NCBI RefSeq assembly: GCF_022458985.1
Contig: NC_061770.1
Span: 1-64,000 of the forward strand
From: Mugil cephalus
Taxonomy: Eukaryota > Chordata > Actinopteri > Mugiliformes > Mugilidae
Direction of reading: 5' to 3'
Length of the DNA stretch: 64,000 bases
The position numbers were made by a program, and so were the translations under genes. This document shows, piece after piece, positions 43,372 through 55,379 of this stretch (position 1 is its first letter; the number at the start of each line of letters is the position of its first letter). The notes beneath the pieces are model-generated. The model was not told where the DNA came from and did no database searches. It saw nothing but the letters and a program-made list of their open reading frames with translations.

Positions 43372-45800
43372 CAGGGTGTCAACATTATATGAGGTTGATG
43401 CAGTTATATTCTTGCAGCTGAAAGCTTTATTACTTGAGAGAGTGTGACCATCACCAGCCCTCCCTGAGAACTGTCCTGTTGATCTTTATTGAGTGTAGTG
43501 ACCTTGTGTGGCAGGGAGGGCAGTGCTACACCTCAGTGAATAGAGGGGGGGAACAAAGGAAAGAAAAGATGTAGAAGGATGGACAGTGGAGGAGATACAT
43601 GTGGTGCTAGTAGGAATGGTGCTAGTAGGAACTAGTGGAGTGCAGGGTTCTGTGCTTCCCAAGTCACCTCACTCAAGTATGACTGGGTACAGTCATCTCT
43701 GGAGAGATGAGAGAGTCCAGGGGGGGTAAGGGTGTCCCAGTGAAAGGAGAGAAGTCTGCCATAGGGCACGTAGTGACAGAGTGAAAACAATAATCCAGCC
43801 CTTAATAGCCTGGACCCATCAATTCTTTTTGATGTGATCCAGCACGGGCTGGCAGGTGACAACACACATGCATGTGGGCATTCCCTAAATATGAGTGAGA
43901 CCATTACCAGGGCCCAGAGTCAGGTCAGAAGCCCCAGCGCCCAAGAACCTCCACCCCAGTGTGGGGCGCATGGGTGACAGGACCAGAGAACCACCGTAGC
44001 CACGGGGCAAGCCAAACCCCAGCGCAGATGGCGAGCGACGACCCCCAGACCGACCAAGCGAGCACAAGTCGGTGCAGGCCAGAGCAGCCCCCCATACCCC
44101 CCACACCCCCCAGCCACTGCAGCCCGTCCACCCACCGCCGCCAACACCCCCCCCAAAGACCCCACCCCCCGCCCGCAGGGCAGCCATGGACACCTCTCCA
44201 GCCGAGAGGACTCCCCCAGGAGCCCAGCAAAGCCCCCGCAGACGGGCACCGGCCAAGCGCCAAACCAGGGACGGGCCATCCGAGCAGGGGGGCCAAGGTG
44301 CCGGCCCCATGCCCCTGGCGCACCCAGGCCAGGGAGACCACGGGAAGAGGGAACCCCCACCCACCAGGGAGAGACCCCAGCCCCCCATCGAAGGGAGAGG
44401 GGAAGCACCAAGCCACCACCTGGACCAGTCGATACCGGAACAACCGGGTACCCAAGGGAGCCGCCATGAACCCGTCGCCACGCAGCACCAGGAGACAAAG
44501 CCAGGCCAAAAGGACACCAGAGAACCTAGGTAGGTACCCCTACCAACCGCCGTGGAGCCACAGACCGCCAGCCCAAGATCCCCCTGCTAGCGGAGAACCA
44601 GGCCCCCCAAGCCGTGCCAAGGGATAATGAAAAGTGACAGTGTCCCTATTACTGTGCTTCCTCAGTCCCTGATGAGGAAGCAAGCCCCTACACCGTGACC
44701 CTGTGACCCTGGATGTGGTGTGGTGCATTAAGACAGGGGGCAAACAGGAGGGTCAGGTGGGTCAGAGGACTGCAGCACACTACTGTCCTGCAGCCTGCCC
44801 TGACCCTGACCGATCCTGGGTGGACCCCTAAGGTGAGGTGCATTAAAAACTTGGGATGGGTGTGTGTGGTGTACCTAGCCTTGGTTGTAATGGGCGACAT
44901 AGTGTATGGTGGAGTGTGAGGTGAGTGCAATTTAGGAGGCAGGCAAGTGAGGGCCAAGTCCCCGGCAGCAGGGCCAAGGCGCAACAGGAGCCCATGGGAC
45001 CCACAGACGGGGCGAGGGCCCCCAGGACTCAGGAAGTCCCCCGACCAGACCCCGCCCCCAGCCCAGAACAGCATCCAGGATGCGACAGACCCCCAGGAAA
45101 CCCCGAAGAACCAACATCGACCAGCTGAGCAATGGCATCAGCTACCCCCCCATCCACCCCCCGCGGTGGCAGGGGTGCCCCCAAGGCGGACGGAGACCCC
45201 ACCCCCCGCAGCCCCCTCAGCCCCAGCGCGACGGAGCGACCGGACACGCCCAGGGTGGTACTCAGGCAGCCCCCCACACCCTCAGGCTCCGACCCCAAGG
45301 CGCCGGGCGTGGCCCCGACCGCCGGGGCCCCCCGGACCCCAGGAAGGCCCCCTCGACCAGCGAGGGCCCAGCCACCAGCGGAAGGGAGGAGGGGCCGGAG
45401 GAGGAGCCGGGCGAAGGGAGGAGGGCGCCGCAGAGGGGAGGGAGAGGAGGGGACAGGGAGCCCGCCAGCCCAGACCGCCAAGGCCCACCAGGAGATCCAG
45501 GGAGAGTCGGCCACCGATACACCACGACCCCAGGAAAGTGAGCAAGCGCCGAAGCCACAGGGAACCCCAGGCAAGTCTCCAGCGCCACCCCACGTGGGGG
45601 AGAGGGAGGCCAGCCGGGTAAACCGCTCAGGGCCAGAAGTCAACCCAGGGGTGAGAAGGAGTAGGGCACCCCTAATGCATGCTCAAGGTGTTGTGGTCCG
45701 GGGATCCTCCTTAGTGAACCTGGATGAAGAGGGCAATAAAATCTTTTCCATAACGACATTCATCACTGTAAGAGAAATATTATTATAGCATTACAGTAAG
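43372..45800 (-). other. Very GC-rich 3' region of the L1
   Basis: Between the ORF2 stop and the poly(A) tail lie about 2.4 kb. The part at 43885-45680 is extremely G-rich on the element strand (runs such as GGGGGTGGG) and C-rich on the other. Long open frames occur in most of the six frames here only because stop codons are rare in such sequence; their proline/glycine/arginine-rich translations show no domain. Polyadenylation hexamers (AATAAA) lie near 43425 and 43483. Confidence 0.8.
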
Positions 45801-45820
45801 TGGAACAGAAGTGGCAAAAG

Positions 45821-48300
45821 CTAGCAGGCAAAGTCAAGATGTAAATTAAGGTTGAGGGAGTCGCAGAATACAGACCATTTTTTGGCAAACAGAGTCAACT
45901 GATTTTTTCGGGTAGCAGATATTTTCTCCAATGATATATAATCGGAAAGAAGGTTCAACCACTGGGAAATGTGTAGTGACTGTTTGTTCTTCCAGTTCAT
46001 GAGGATTGTTTTCTTGGCGATGGTGAGAGCTACAAGGACAGATTGTGATAGATGGTGGGGAAGACTGATTGTTTCCAGGTCACCAATGAGGCACAAGTTA
46101 GGGGTTAATGGGATCCTGCAGTCCAAAATTAAGGTGAGTTTCTGTGTTACAAGTGACCAGAAGTGCTGTACCGGAGAACAGAGCCAGAGGGCGTGGAAAT
46201 AAGAATCTGAATAGTTTTGGGTGCATTGCATACATTTGTCGGATTGGGAGAAGCCCATTCTATACATCTTGTATTGAGTTGTGTGTGATCTGTGGAGTAC
46301 TTTAAACTGGATCAGCTTTAAATTCGAGTTTTTGGTCATTTTAAATATATTTTGGCAGATCTGAGTCCAGAAATCAAAGTCTGTAGACAGGGAAAGATCG
46401 GCCTCCCATTTTGATATTGGTACATGTATTAAATGTGTGGTTGATAGCAGCTTATATATTAAAGAGAGGGTTTTCTTCTTTTTCGGTGTGAGTTTTTTAA
46501 TGTTGGTGACGAATTGTGGTGGCTGTATGCAGTTCTGGAGCACTGGGATTTTCTTTCTGATTGTCTTGGTCACCTGTAGGTATTGGAGGAAGTTTCCATT
46601 TCTTATTTCAAACGTATCAAATAAATCTCTGTGATTCATAAGTAAGTTCCCCTGGAAGAGGTGATGGAGGTGGGTTATTCCTTTATGCTTCCAAGTGCTG
46701 AGGTGAAGAGGGACTTTGTTATTCACAAAGTCAGGGTTGTGCCAAATTGGGGAGAACCCACAGGGTTCCAGCAGGGATCCTGTGGTCTCTAGACTCTTCC
46801 ACCAAGCCGACAGGGTGGCGGCAATAATGGGGTTTTGGAAGCAGTTATGACGCTTAAGGGTGATTGTAATGAAGGGCAGGTCCGAAATGCATATGTTGTG
46901 GCAGTCGGCCTGTTCTATTTCTAACCACGAATTGTAATCTGCCTCTGGGTTTATCCATTTGGTGATGTATTGTAGCTGATTTGCCAGGTAGTAGATTGTA
47001 AAGTTTGGTGCATCGAGTCCTCCTTCTGATTTATTTTTTTGAAGGGTGGTGAGGCTAATTTTTGTCTGTTTGTTTTTTGAGTAAAATTTGGTGACTGCAG
47101 AATCTAGGTTCTGGAACCATTTTGCTGTGGGTTTGAATGGGATCATGGAAAATAAGTAATTAATTCGTGGCAAAATTTTCATTTTAACTGTTGCTATGCG
47201 TCCCATCAGAGAGATAGGAAGATTGGTCCAGCGCTTCAGGTCATCACAGATTTTATCCAGAAGTGGATAGAAGTTCAGTTGCACTAACTCTGACAATTTA
47301 GGTGAGATGTTTATGCTCAAGTATTTGATATTTCCTATGGAAAAGGGTAGTTGGGGTTTATGGTCTGCAGGATCCCATGCTTTGTCCGTTATTGGTAGCA
47401 TTGTTGATTTGGACCAGTTGATTGAGTAGTCAGAGAGGGCTGAAAATTTTGAAATACAATTATAAGCTACCTGTAATGATCTCTGAGGTTGTTGCAAGTA
47501 AAGTAAAACATCGTCAGCATATAGATTGATCTTGTGTTTAGAGATGGATGAGTGGATACCCTGGATACTGGAGTTCTGACGTATTGCTGATGCGAGCGGT
47601 TCAATAAATATAGCAAACAGTAGGGGAGACAGGGGGCATCCTTGTCTGGTTCCCCTCTGTAAGGTGAAGCTTTGTGATGTGAAACGATTGGTGGTGACTG
47701 TGGCCTTAGGTGAATTATACAGTGCAGCAACCCAGTGGATAAATGACTCTCCAAAGCCGAAATTTTGAAGGGTGGCAAAGAGGAAAGCCCAGTTAACTTT
47801 ATCAAAGGCTTCTCAGCGTCCAGTGATAAAACAATGGCTTCTGTATTTCTACGCTGGGACATGCTGATCAGGTTAAGGAGCCGTCTAACGTTATTTGTAG
47901 ATTGTCGGCCTTTGATGAAACCTGTTTGGTCATTGAGAATTATTGATGAAATTACGTTCTCTAGTCTAGATGCTAGTGCTTTGGAAATAATTTTGATATC
48001 TATATTAATCAATGACAGAGGGCGATAGCTGGAAGGGAGTGTTGGGTCTTTATCAGGTTTTAAAAGTAATTTAATTGCAGCAGTATTCATTTGGGATCTT
48101 ATGCAACCTGTGTTTTTGATTTCTGTAACAGTCCTTAGGAACAAGGGGGCCAGATCTGACCAGAACTGTTTCATAAATTCGGCAGGGAAACCATCCGGCC
48201 CAGGAGCTTTGCCCATAGGCATGTTTTCTAAAGCTGTTAATAGTTCTTCCATGGTCAGTTGCGAATATCCAAATCCAATATGTTTCTTTGTTCTGCCGTC
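45821..48300 (-). pseudogene. L1 ORF2 (RT and C-terminal part), single-base indels
   Basis: On the minus strand: MEELLTALENMPMGKAPGPD (48252), then SYRPLSLINIDIKIISKALA, FIKGRQSTNNVRRLL and LSLDAEK at motif A. Here one base appears lost (about 47814); the next frame continues KVNWAFLF, RGTRQGCPLSPLLFA, YADDVLLYLQQPQ (catalytic box, about 47510), LPISLMGRIATVKMKILPRI, and the C-terminal CMQCTQNYSDSYFHALWLC, a CCHC-like knuckle. It ends LNLHLDFAC at 45821. A second one-base loss lies just upstream of the first methionine (about 48265). The endonuclease half is missing through 5' truncation. Of the L1/Tx1-like type by overall pattern. Confidence 0.92.
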
Positions 48301-48327
48301 AGTTGAGGTAGATTCAACATAAAATCT

Positions 48328-49299
48328 AACACATCAATTCATAAAACCGGTTGACACACACACACACACAACAAGAATCCGCAGACAAATACAAAACATA
48401 CAAATTTAAAGTTATCACACATTTCTCTTCAAAATAACTAGCCCTCTAACTTCTCTCTTACTCCTAACTAACTTCTTTTCACTAACTACTATTTTCTATT
48501 TCTCTGTTAACCTTTAGTCCCATCTTCTTCTCATTTTTAGGCGATTCTTTCTAGCGATCCTAGACCTGCCCTAGTAGCCACAAGCTATAGAACCCCTCCT
48601 CTCTTCTTTATTCTATATCTACTCTTTTTCTATTTTCCTCTTATATTCTCTATTCATACTTAACTCTAAATTTACCTCTTTTTTTTTTTTAAAACAACGA
48701 AATGTTCCAAATTCCCCTTGGGCCCAGAAGTTCTCTCTCTTTTTATCCTATTTTAACTTTAAGCCATTTCCTTTAAAGCCAATAAAGCCAATTTTCACAC
48801 AGCAGCTAAAATACATTTGTCTTACTAGTTACAGCGGTAAAGAGCCCCTCCACTTAACCTTGCACAATGTGAGTTTAGTGCCACATGTTACTAATTAGAC
48901 TTTTCTACTCTTATTTCTTCTATTCCTTTTCTATTCCTTAATACTCTTTTTCACCAGTCTCTTCTATTTGTAGGCCTACTTTTCCCTTATTTCCTTAACT
49001 TCTTAGTTTCTTAACTAAATTTCCTTGATGTCCTATTTCCTTAAATCTCTATTCTCTATTTTCCCCCCTTTTGAGTCACCAGCAACGCTAATAAACCCCC
49101 CCAAATTTAGAAATTTAGAACGATGAACAACTTCTAACAGCAGCACAACAAACACCCCCACAAAGAGTCTTTATGATGTGTCCCCACAAGCAAACCAGCA
49201 CATAATAATGTGAAAATCTCACACTTAGTATAAGTCAACCGATGTGGGAGTCAGCTCCTCAGGACTGAAAGCAGATGCTAAAAGGCCACAAACACATCC
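48328..49299 (-). other. Leader and 5' part of the retrovirus-like element
   Basis: CT-rich sequence between the primer-binding site and the L1 insertion. No open reading frame recognised. Contains a short CA run (48355-48369). Confidence 0.35.
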
Positions 49300-49316
49300 T
49301 TTCGGTGACGCCAAAA
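49300..49316 (-). other. Candidate primer-binding site
   Basis: On the minus strand, TTTGGCGTCACCGAAAGG follows directly after the LTR end. Position and sequence type fit a retroviral primer-binding site; the tRNA is not determined. Confidence 0.55.
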
Positions 49317-49684
49317 TGTTATATATTGATGTGCTGAAGTGTGCAGAAAGAAAGAAGTGATCACCACTGACAAGTCTTATCTTGCATTTAAAAAAGTTTA
49401 TTTACAAGGAAGAACAGTGTCAAAAACTTGTCGAATCTGAGAGAGCTTCCAGCCAATTGTCGAATCCCCTCTCTCGTACAGCTCCCACACTCACCTTTTA
49501 CATGGTTCTCATCCCCAAGATCCCCCATTCACAAACAAAGAAAACTTATGTCCTTATGTCTAGTTAGTTTTTTGAGCTAACATCTGGTAAATAACCATTT
49601 GACCTTTAAACTTCGTACACACTTCGCAAACCCCCAAAACAGGAAAAGGGACAGAAGAGAAAAACAAGAAGATAATATGCTACA
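49317..49684 (-). mobile_element. LTR of the retrovirus-like element
   Basis: On the minus strand this about 368-bp block starts TGTAGCATATTATC, contains a polyadenylation signal (GTAAATAAACTTTT) in the expected position and ends ATATATAACA just before the primer-binding site. The 5' limit is inferred from the TG start and from another element's terminus adjoining at 49685. A matching 3' LTR was not found in the window. Confidence 0.6.
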
Positions 49685-49760
49685 ATGGAAATAGTGATTT
49701 AAAGTGGGCGGTGCGGGGCAGTGTGGAGATAGGCCATGTATGGAAATCCAGCGCGTGCCC
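49685..49760. repeat. Terminal fragment related to the 12261-12768 MITE
   Basis: AGTGATTTAAAGTGGGCGGT, then TAGGCCATGTATGGAAATCC, matches (inverted) the left terminus at 12261-12335 (GCCCACTTTAAATTGCT and AGATTTCTATACATGGCCTA). Confidence 0.55.
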
Positions 49761-49807
49761 CACAGGTGGGGCAAGAAATATTCTATTAAAATTCCACCAC
49801 TTGTTCC

Positions 49808-49883
49808 TTAAAAATGACTTAAAACTTTTATTTTATTCTTAAAGAGATAATGACTTAAAACTTTTATTTTATTCTTAAAGAGA
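49808..49883. repeat. 36-bp perfect tandem duplication
   Basis: AATGACTTAAAACTTTTATT followed by TTATTCTTAAAGAGAT occurs twice in direct succession. Confidence 0.9.
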
Positions 49884-50022
49884 TTCTATAAGTACCTTAA
49901 GACTGTTTAAGTGTCTTATGTTGTATATTGATTAACTCCAGTGAAGTTTATTTAATTTATTTCATTTTCTATTTTTGCTATTTATTAATTAGCTAACTGA
50001 TGGACATTTGTTGTTAAACAAT

Positions 50023-50024
50023 CT

Positions 50025-50064
<40 letters not shown>
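50023..50064. repeat. TAA microsatellite
   Basis: About 13 TAA/AAT units directly abutting the minisatellite element. Confidence 0.95.
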
Positions 50065-50065
<1 letters not shown>

Positions 50066-50496
50066 TAGAAAATTCCCTCTGGGAAATTTTGAAGGGGCTA
50101 CGGGAGCTAATGCCCGGGGTACCGTCTCTGTCAACATGGGAATTAGCACACTTTGCCTACATTTAGCACAATTAGCTTATGTTAGCATGTTAGTTTACAG
50201 TGAGCACAGTTAACCTGCAGTTAGGACACTTAACTCACATTTAGCACGGTTAGCTTACGGTTAGCATTGTTAGCCTACATTTAGCACAGTTAGCCTACAT
50301 TTAGTTCAGTCAACCCACATGTCGCACACATGACCAACATGTCGCACAGTTAGCACACGTGTGTTTGTATGTGTTGTTGTAACATACATGTATGAGACAC
50401 AGGGAGCAGCTGTTTTAACAGCAGAGACAACTGATTAATGAACTGGTCTCAGCTGTGGCTGTAACAAGAGTGTGGACGCCCTCTGGGCATCCACAC
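50065..50496 (+). mobile_element. GTTAGC minisatellite element, copy 3 (complete, 432 bp)
   Basis: Starts with CTAG and a hairpin AAAATTCCC-TCTG-GGGAAATTTT (50069-50090). It continues GGGGCTACGGGAGCTAATGC and the minisatellite (ACATTTAGCACAGTTAGC units), then the segment shared with copy 1. It ends with a second hairpin, GTGTGGACGCCC-TCT-GGGCATCCACAC (50470-50496). Both hairpins contain CCCTCTGGG at the loop. The element abuts (TAA)n on the left and TAATAATAA on the right. A second GAGTGTGGACGC word follows at 50521. No coding capacity. Confidence 0.7.
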
Positions 50497-50505
50497 TAAT
50501 AATAA

Positions 50506-51029
50506 AGATTTGGATAAGAAGAGTGTGGACGCTCGAGCCCCGAAATATGCTGGAAGTCATTTGTCGTACATTTACACACAATTCTATTATTTTTTGACAG
50601 TTAGATATTTATCTCATCAGTAAAATTGGTTTATTAACTGCATTATATTGTAAAACTTAGAAGCCTAAATTAATCACTAAATTATAATTTTAACGTTTTA
50701 TTGATTATTCTTTTTTTTATCAATATTATAAATACGAATGTAAATATTATGTTTGTATGGTGGTGGTGGTTTCACTCTCACACATACTCGCAATAGCACT
50801 GAATAATAATTGAATAAACCGAATCCTCACATTAAACACACCAAGGATTAATAAAATGAGAATTTACACATCCAAATTTACTGCACATTTTCAAATTAGG
50901 CAGCAGTTGCAACATGCATCTACAGTCACCTTCACTTTAATATTAATTTATGTTAACCGTATAGAAAAAAAGGCCACTGTAAATCACTGGTAGTACTGAC
51001 CAGACATTATGCATTGATCATGTGATCCT
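50506..51029. other. AT-rich intergenic sequence
   Basis: No gene or repeat recognised. Confidence 0.35.
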
Positions 51030-51990
51030 TCTTTTATCTCCAGGATCACAGATTACCTGACACGGAAGGCCACAGTTTGTCAGGTTTCAGGAGATAAACA
51101 ATGGACAGCATGGTGTATTTTTTTACGCTTTCAGTTTGTTGATGACCTGAAGAATGGACTGGTCAAACCCCCGCTCTTTCAAAGGGCTGCTGATATTTGA
51201 ATAAATCACTGTGTCCTGCACAGTGCTGATATCTGCCGCTGAATCTCCTCTTCTCCACGGATGCAGAGCAGCTTGCGAATCTCACGGTGTTGCTAGTGCG
51301 CTGTCATGGTCGATAAAAAAAAAGTGTGCCATATCGCTATACAAGCTGTATAAACACAGTCACACATGGATTCCCTGATAGGTGCAATTTCCTGATCGTA
51401 GGGCTACTTCACCTATGCACTTCCATTAACAATTGCTATCTTCTATGTTGTGGTCTGCTGGAACAGCAGCATCACAGCAGCAGAGGGAATAAGACTGGAA
51501 AAGCTAGTGAAGAAAGCCGGCTCGGTCCTGGGCTACAGGAAGATATTGGTGAAACTGTCGTCAATCACGGACAACACCTCCCATGATGCACAAAGAAGTA
51601 GTACCGCAGGTCCTTCCTCCCCTCTGCTGTCAGACTCTACAACCAAGCCTGCTCCCAGTAGACCCACAACTATAAATGTGCAATATCTCTTACATATACT
51701 TGTGCAATACTCCTCTCAATTTTACTATACAGTATACCGGTTATGTTTTGTTTATTTAGCTGCAATTTTTTGCACTGTCCACATGTCCCTGCCAATTTGA
51801 GATCTGTGAACACATACGTACATTTATATTATTATTGTTGTAATATTGCTTTTTTATATATTTCTTTGATATTTTTTATATTCTATATTTTTTTAGTACA
51901 CCCATATGTGCACTGTTTGTGATGTTGAATGTTGAATGTCTGCTGCTGCTAATCTTATCTTATCTTATCGCATTTGGTAAAATTCACAGT
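51030..51990 (+). pseudogene. L2/Rex1-group LINE fragments with 3' tail
   Basis: A short RT piece near 51040-51110 (RITDYLTRKATVCQVSG) and a C-terminal part at 51460-51660 (KLVKKAGSVLG, LSSITDNTSH, LLSDSTTKPA in another frame) belong to this LINE group. The 3' untranslated part ends in a CTTAT pentanucleotide tail near 51955-51970. The middle of RT is missing and frames are broken. Confidence 0.7.
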
Positions 51991-52511
51991 GTGTTTGTAA
52001 TAAACTTTATTATTTTTAAAAAATAGACTTAAAAGAGGATTAAGAAATAAGGGTGTAAAACAAGCAAGAATGACTTTAAAAAATTAAGACCAAAAGGAAC
52101 TTATAAAGCTATTGGTGTAAAATTAACTAGAGCAATCCTTTAAAAAAAGGGGGCATAGAGAGATGGCCAGGCAAGACAGGGCTTGCCTGGACATGTTTCA
52201 GGGGAACCCAGACTTCCAGACCCAGCAACAGTCGTGTAGAGATTTTCTAATGGTGTAATTGGTCAATGTAAGGGGAAGGTCAAGAGGTGGGTCCTGAGAA
52301 CAGGGGCTGGGCAATCTGTGAAGTTCCAACAGTATAAAGAGGGAATATAAACCCTTACAATTCAGAGTGTGTTTTTGGTGAACCTTGTGAACACACAAGA
52401 CTGCTCTGAACTCTGACTCCTGATAATTTTTGAGGCACCAAAGAGAAGACTTTCTGAGCCAAATTGGACAACAGTTGAAAGCCTCTTCTGACACAACAAA
52501 TGAACCAATTA
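51991..52511. other. Unassigned sequence
   Basis: No gene recognised. A TATAAA at 52336 lies in an LTR-like context (GAGGGAATATAAACCC), but no LTR boundaries or downstream coding sequence were found. Confidence 0.3.
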
Positions 52512-53867
52512 CAGTGGTACTTGAAAGTTTGTGAACCCTTTAGAATTTTCTGTGTTTCTGTATAAATGTGACACCATCAGATTTTCACACAAGTCCTAAA
52601 AGTAGATAAAGAGAACCTAGTTGAACAAATGAGACAAAAAATATAATACTTGGTCATTTATTTATTGAGGAAAACGATTCAATATTACATATTAGCGAGG
52701 GTCAAAAGTATATGAACCTTAGCTTTCAGTATCTGGTGTGACCCCCCTGTGTAGCAATAACTGCAATGAAACATTTCCAGTAACTGCTGATCAGCAATGC
52801 GCACAGGCTTGGAGGAATTTTAGCCCATTTGTCCATACAGCTTCAACTCTGGGATGTTGGTAGGTTTCCTCACATTAACTGCTCACTTCAGGTCCTTCCC
52901 CAACATTCCGATTGGATTAAGGTAAGTACTTTGACTTGGCCATCCCAAAACATTAACTTTGTTCTTCTTTAATCATTCTTTGGTAAAATGGCTTGTGTGC
53001 TTAGGTTCATTGTCTTGCTGCATGATCCACCTTCTCTTGAGATTGAGTTCATTGAAAGACTTCCTGACATTTTCCTTTAGAATTCCTTCTGCATCTCCAG
53101 ATGCAGCAAAACAGGCCCAAACCATAATAGTAGCCCGACCATGTTTCACAGATGGGATAAGGTTCTTATGCTGGAATGCAGTGTTTTCCTTTCTCCACAC
53201 GTAACGGTTTTCTGTTAAATCAGAAAGTTCTTTTTAAGTTTCTTATTTTGGTCTCATCCATCCACAAAACATTCTTCCAATAGCCTTCTGGCTTTTCCAC
53301 ATGATCTTTAGCAAACTGCAGACGAGCAGCAATGTTCTGTTTGGAGAGCAGTAGCTTTCTCCTTGCAACCCTGCCATGCGCACCATTGTTGTTCAGTGTT
53401 CTTCTGATGGTGGACTCGAGAACATTAACATTAGCCAATGTGAGAGATGCCTTCAGTTGCTAAGAAGTTACCCTGGGGTCCTTAGTGATCACGCCAACTA
53501 TTACGCGCCTTGCTCTTGGAGTGATCTTTGTTGGTGGACCACTCCTGGGAAGGTTAACAATGGTCTTGAATTTCCTCCATTTGTGCATAATCTGTCTGAC
53601 TGTGGATTGGTGGAGTCCAAACTCTTTAGAGATAGTTTTGTAACCTTTTCAAGCCTGATGAGTATCAACAACTCTTTTTCTGAGGTCTTCAGAAATCTCC
53701 TTTGTTTGTGCCATGATACACTTCCACAAACGTTGTGAAGAGCAGACTTTGATGGATCCCTGTTCTTTAAATGAAACAGGGTGCCGACTCATACCTGATG
53801 TTTTAGGCCGTATTTATGCAGAAATATAGAAAATTCTAAAGGGTTACAAAACTTTAAAGCATCACTG
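52512..53867 (-). mobile_element. Full-length Tc1-like element, 1356 bp
   Basis: Left end CAGTGGTACTTGAAAGTTTG and right end (inverse) CAGTGATGCTTTAAAGTTTT are terminal inverted repeats continuing into CCCTTTAGAATTTTCT. Each end is flanked by TA (52510-52511 and 53868-53869), the Tc1/mariner target. The transposase lies on the minus strand. Confidence 0.93.
52726..53714 (-). pseudogene. Tc1 transposase with two stops and frameshifts
   Basis: Starts MAQTKEISEDLRKRVVDTHQ at 53714. The paired-like helix-turn-helix follows (GYKTISKEFGLHQSTVRQIM), then RSGPPTKITPRARR. The DDE core has D in WMDETKI (about 53250) and D in QQDNEPKHTS (about 53000). The third residue, usually E in NPIE, is G here (NPIG, about 52910). 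In-frame stops follow HQA (TGA) and TS (TAG, probably from CAG). Further frame changes lie near 53220 and 52965. The C-terminus is IAVIATQGGHTRY. Length matches the usual 330-340 residues. Inactive. Confidence 0.9.
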
Positions 53868-53979
53868 TAAATATTCTCAAGAAATAACTTGGATGCTTTC
53901 AAGTCAGCCATTAGCTCTAATTCATGGGATGAGTTTCTCTTGCTGAAAGAAGTAGACAAAGCTTATTACCTATTTTTAG

Positions 53980-54310
53980 TATTCGGCTGTAGATACTTCC
54001 TTTCCCTGCAGGACATATTGAGGAAGGTATGTCCCTTAATTTATTCCTTGGCTTATCTGACTTTAAACTACAGTTTTTTGTTCCCATTCATTAACTATTG
54101 TAACGTTGTCTGGCCAGGGACCCACCCTACATACCTCAACAAATTACGTATAATACAAAAGAAATATCTTAGATCAATATCCCACTCAAACAGATATGCT
54201 GCGTCTGCACCCCTCTTATTGAATAATTTAAATCCACCATCGAGATCTATGTCCTCTCATACTGCTTTTAAAAAGAATTTGAAAAATGATCTATCATCTA
54301 CCTGAACCCT
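53980..54310 (+). pseudogene. LINE RT thumb/C-terminal fragment
   Basis: LTLNYSFLFPFINYCNVVWP then GTHPTYLNKLRIIQKKYLRS matches the region after the RT domain in a fish LINE (the Y-x-NYCN-x-VWG...YL-LQK-R pattern), and SAPLLLNNL follows. Only this piece survives. Confidence 0.7.
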
Positions 54311-55379
54311 CACTCATTCTTTTTTAATGTTTTGATGTTGATGTTTTTGTTTTCCCTTTGTTTTCACACTCTAATTGTTCAATACATTGCATTTGTAAAT
54401 AGCGAATTACGAAATACATCTAAGAGACCATATCACAATCATTGGATGAGAATTAAAAGACTGTTTTTCTTACTGATCTCCCAAAACTCTCCTAAAATGA
54501 TCGTCTTCTTTCTTTTTTTCTTTTTTTTGAAAAGAAACTTCCACTTTGGAGATCTGGCATGGAGTTGAGGTATGGTGGCGCCACATAGAAGGCACAAAAA
54601 GTTACAGCGAGCATGTACAGAGACACCATGAGGGCACTAATAATGGGTTTAATGCGCGCAGATTTCGGCACTAATATAATCCCATAGAAATGCTTAAGAA
54701 ATGAAAGTTTACTTTACTACATATTTTCGATGAGTTTAATACTTTTACTCTGATACACTTTTTATGTACTGCAATGTTACAATTGACCTTTCACAAAACC
54801 AAACCCCCAAACGGTTATTGACCGAACATACCACCTAGCTCAACTCGAGGGTAGTGAGGATACTACGAAAACCTGGCTTTAGGGGGCATTCCAGTTGAAA
54901 ATTCTAACTTGGTAATTCTGATTTCTGAGTACAAATTACCCTTAATCCTAACCATTGTAACCTGTCCTTGTACTGCTGCTACAGCCAAAGGAATTGTGAG
55001 TGTCCTTTAGACTTAACATTTGAAATAATATAAACAATGAAATTCAAACTTTTGACCGCTTTCTTTAATAACCACATAGTAGTTACAGAGTACTTTAACT
55101 TTCAGCACTTGAATAGTAAATATTCAAAAAACTACTTGCAATATGGTGCGTAAAGAACACCTCAACTCCTACTCAAGTCACTTTTGATTTGATAGAGTAC
55201 TTTTAGAGTAGAGTACTTATACTGGTGAAGGGTAGTAGTAAAGTTTGGCATAGGTTTGGAGTCGCTGGCCCACTTGACATGAAATTTCAACATGCAATTA
55301 TCCTATTTTTTACATTTTTGAAAAATAAATTAATTATACATTAATAATCAAAATGGGTGTGCTATTTTAATTATAATTT
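54311..55379. other. Unassigned intergenic sequence
   Basis: No gene recognised. 55150-55240 contains TACTTTTAGAGTAGAGTACT-type words seen in common fish repeats. Confidence 0.35.

Larger units (their letters stand above)
43322..48311 (-). mobile_element. 5'-truncated L1 insertion with poly(A) and 16-bp target duplication
   Basis: The element reads on the minus strand from 48311 to a poly(A) tail (T run at 43321-43334 on the plus strand). It is flanked by ATTCAACATAAAATCT at 43306-43321 and 48312-48327, a 16-bp target duplication of the kind made by L1 target-primed reverse transcription. Polyadenylation hexamers lie just before the tail. The copy is about 5.0 kb, truncated inside ORF2, and split an older retrovirus-like element. 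The intact duplication and almost open ORF2 point to a recent insertion. Confidence 0.93.

Noticed and set aside
43885..45788. Several long overlapping open frames on both strands (up to about 220 codons)
   Set aside because: They occur together in most frames of an extremely GC-rich stretch where stops are rare, have low-complexity P/G/R composition and no domain, and lie in the L1 3' region.
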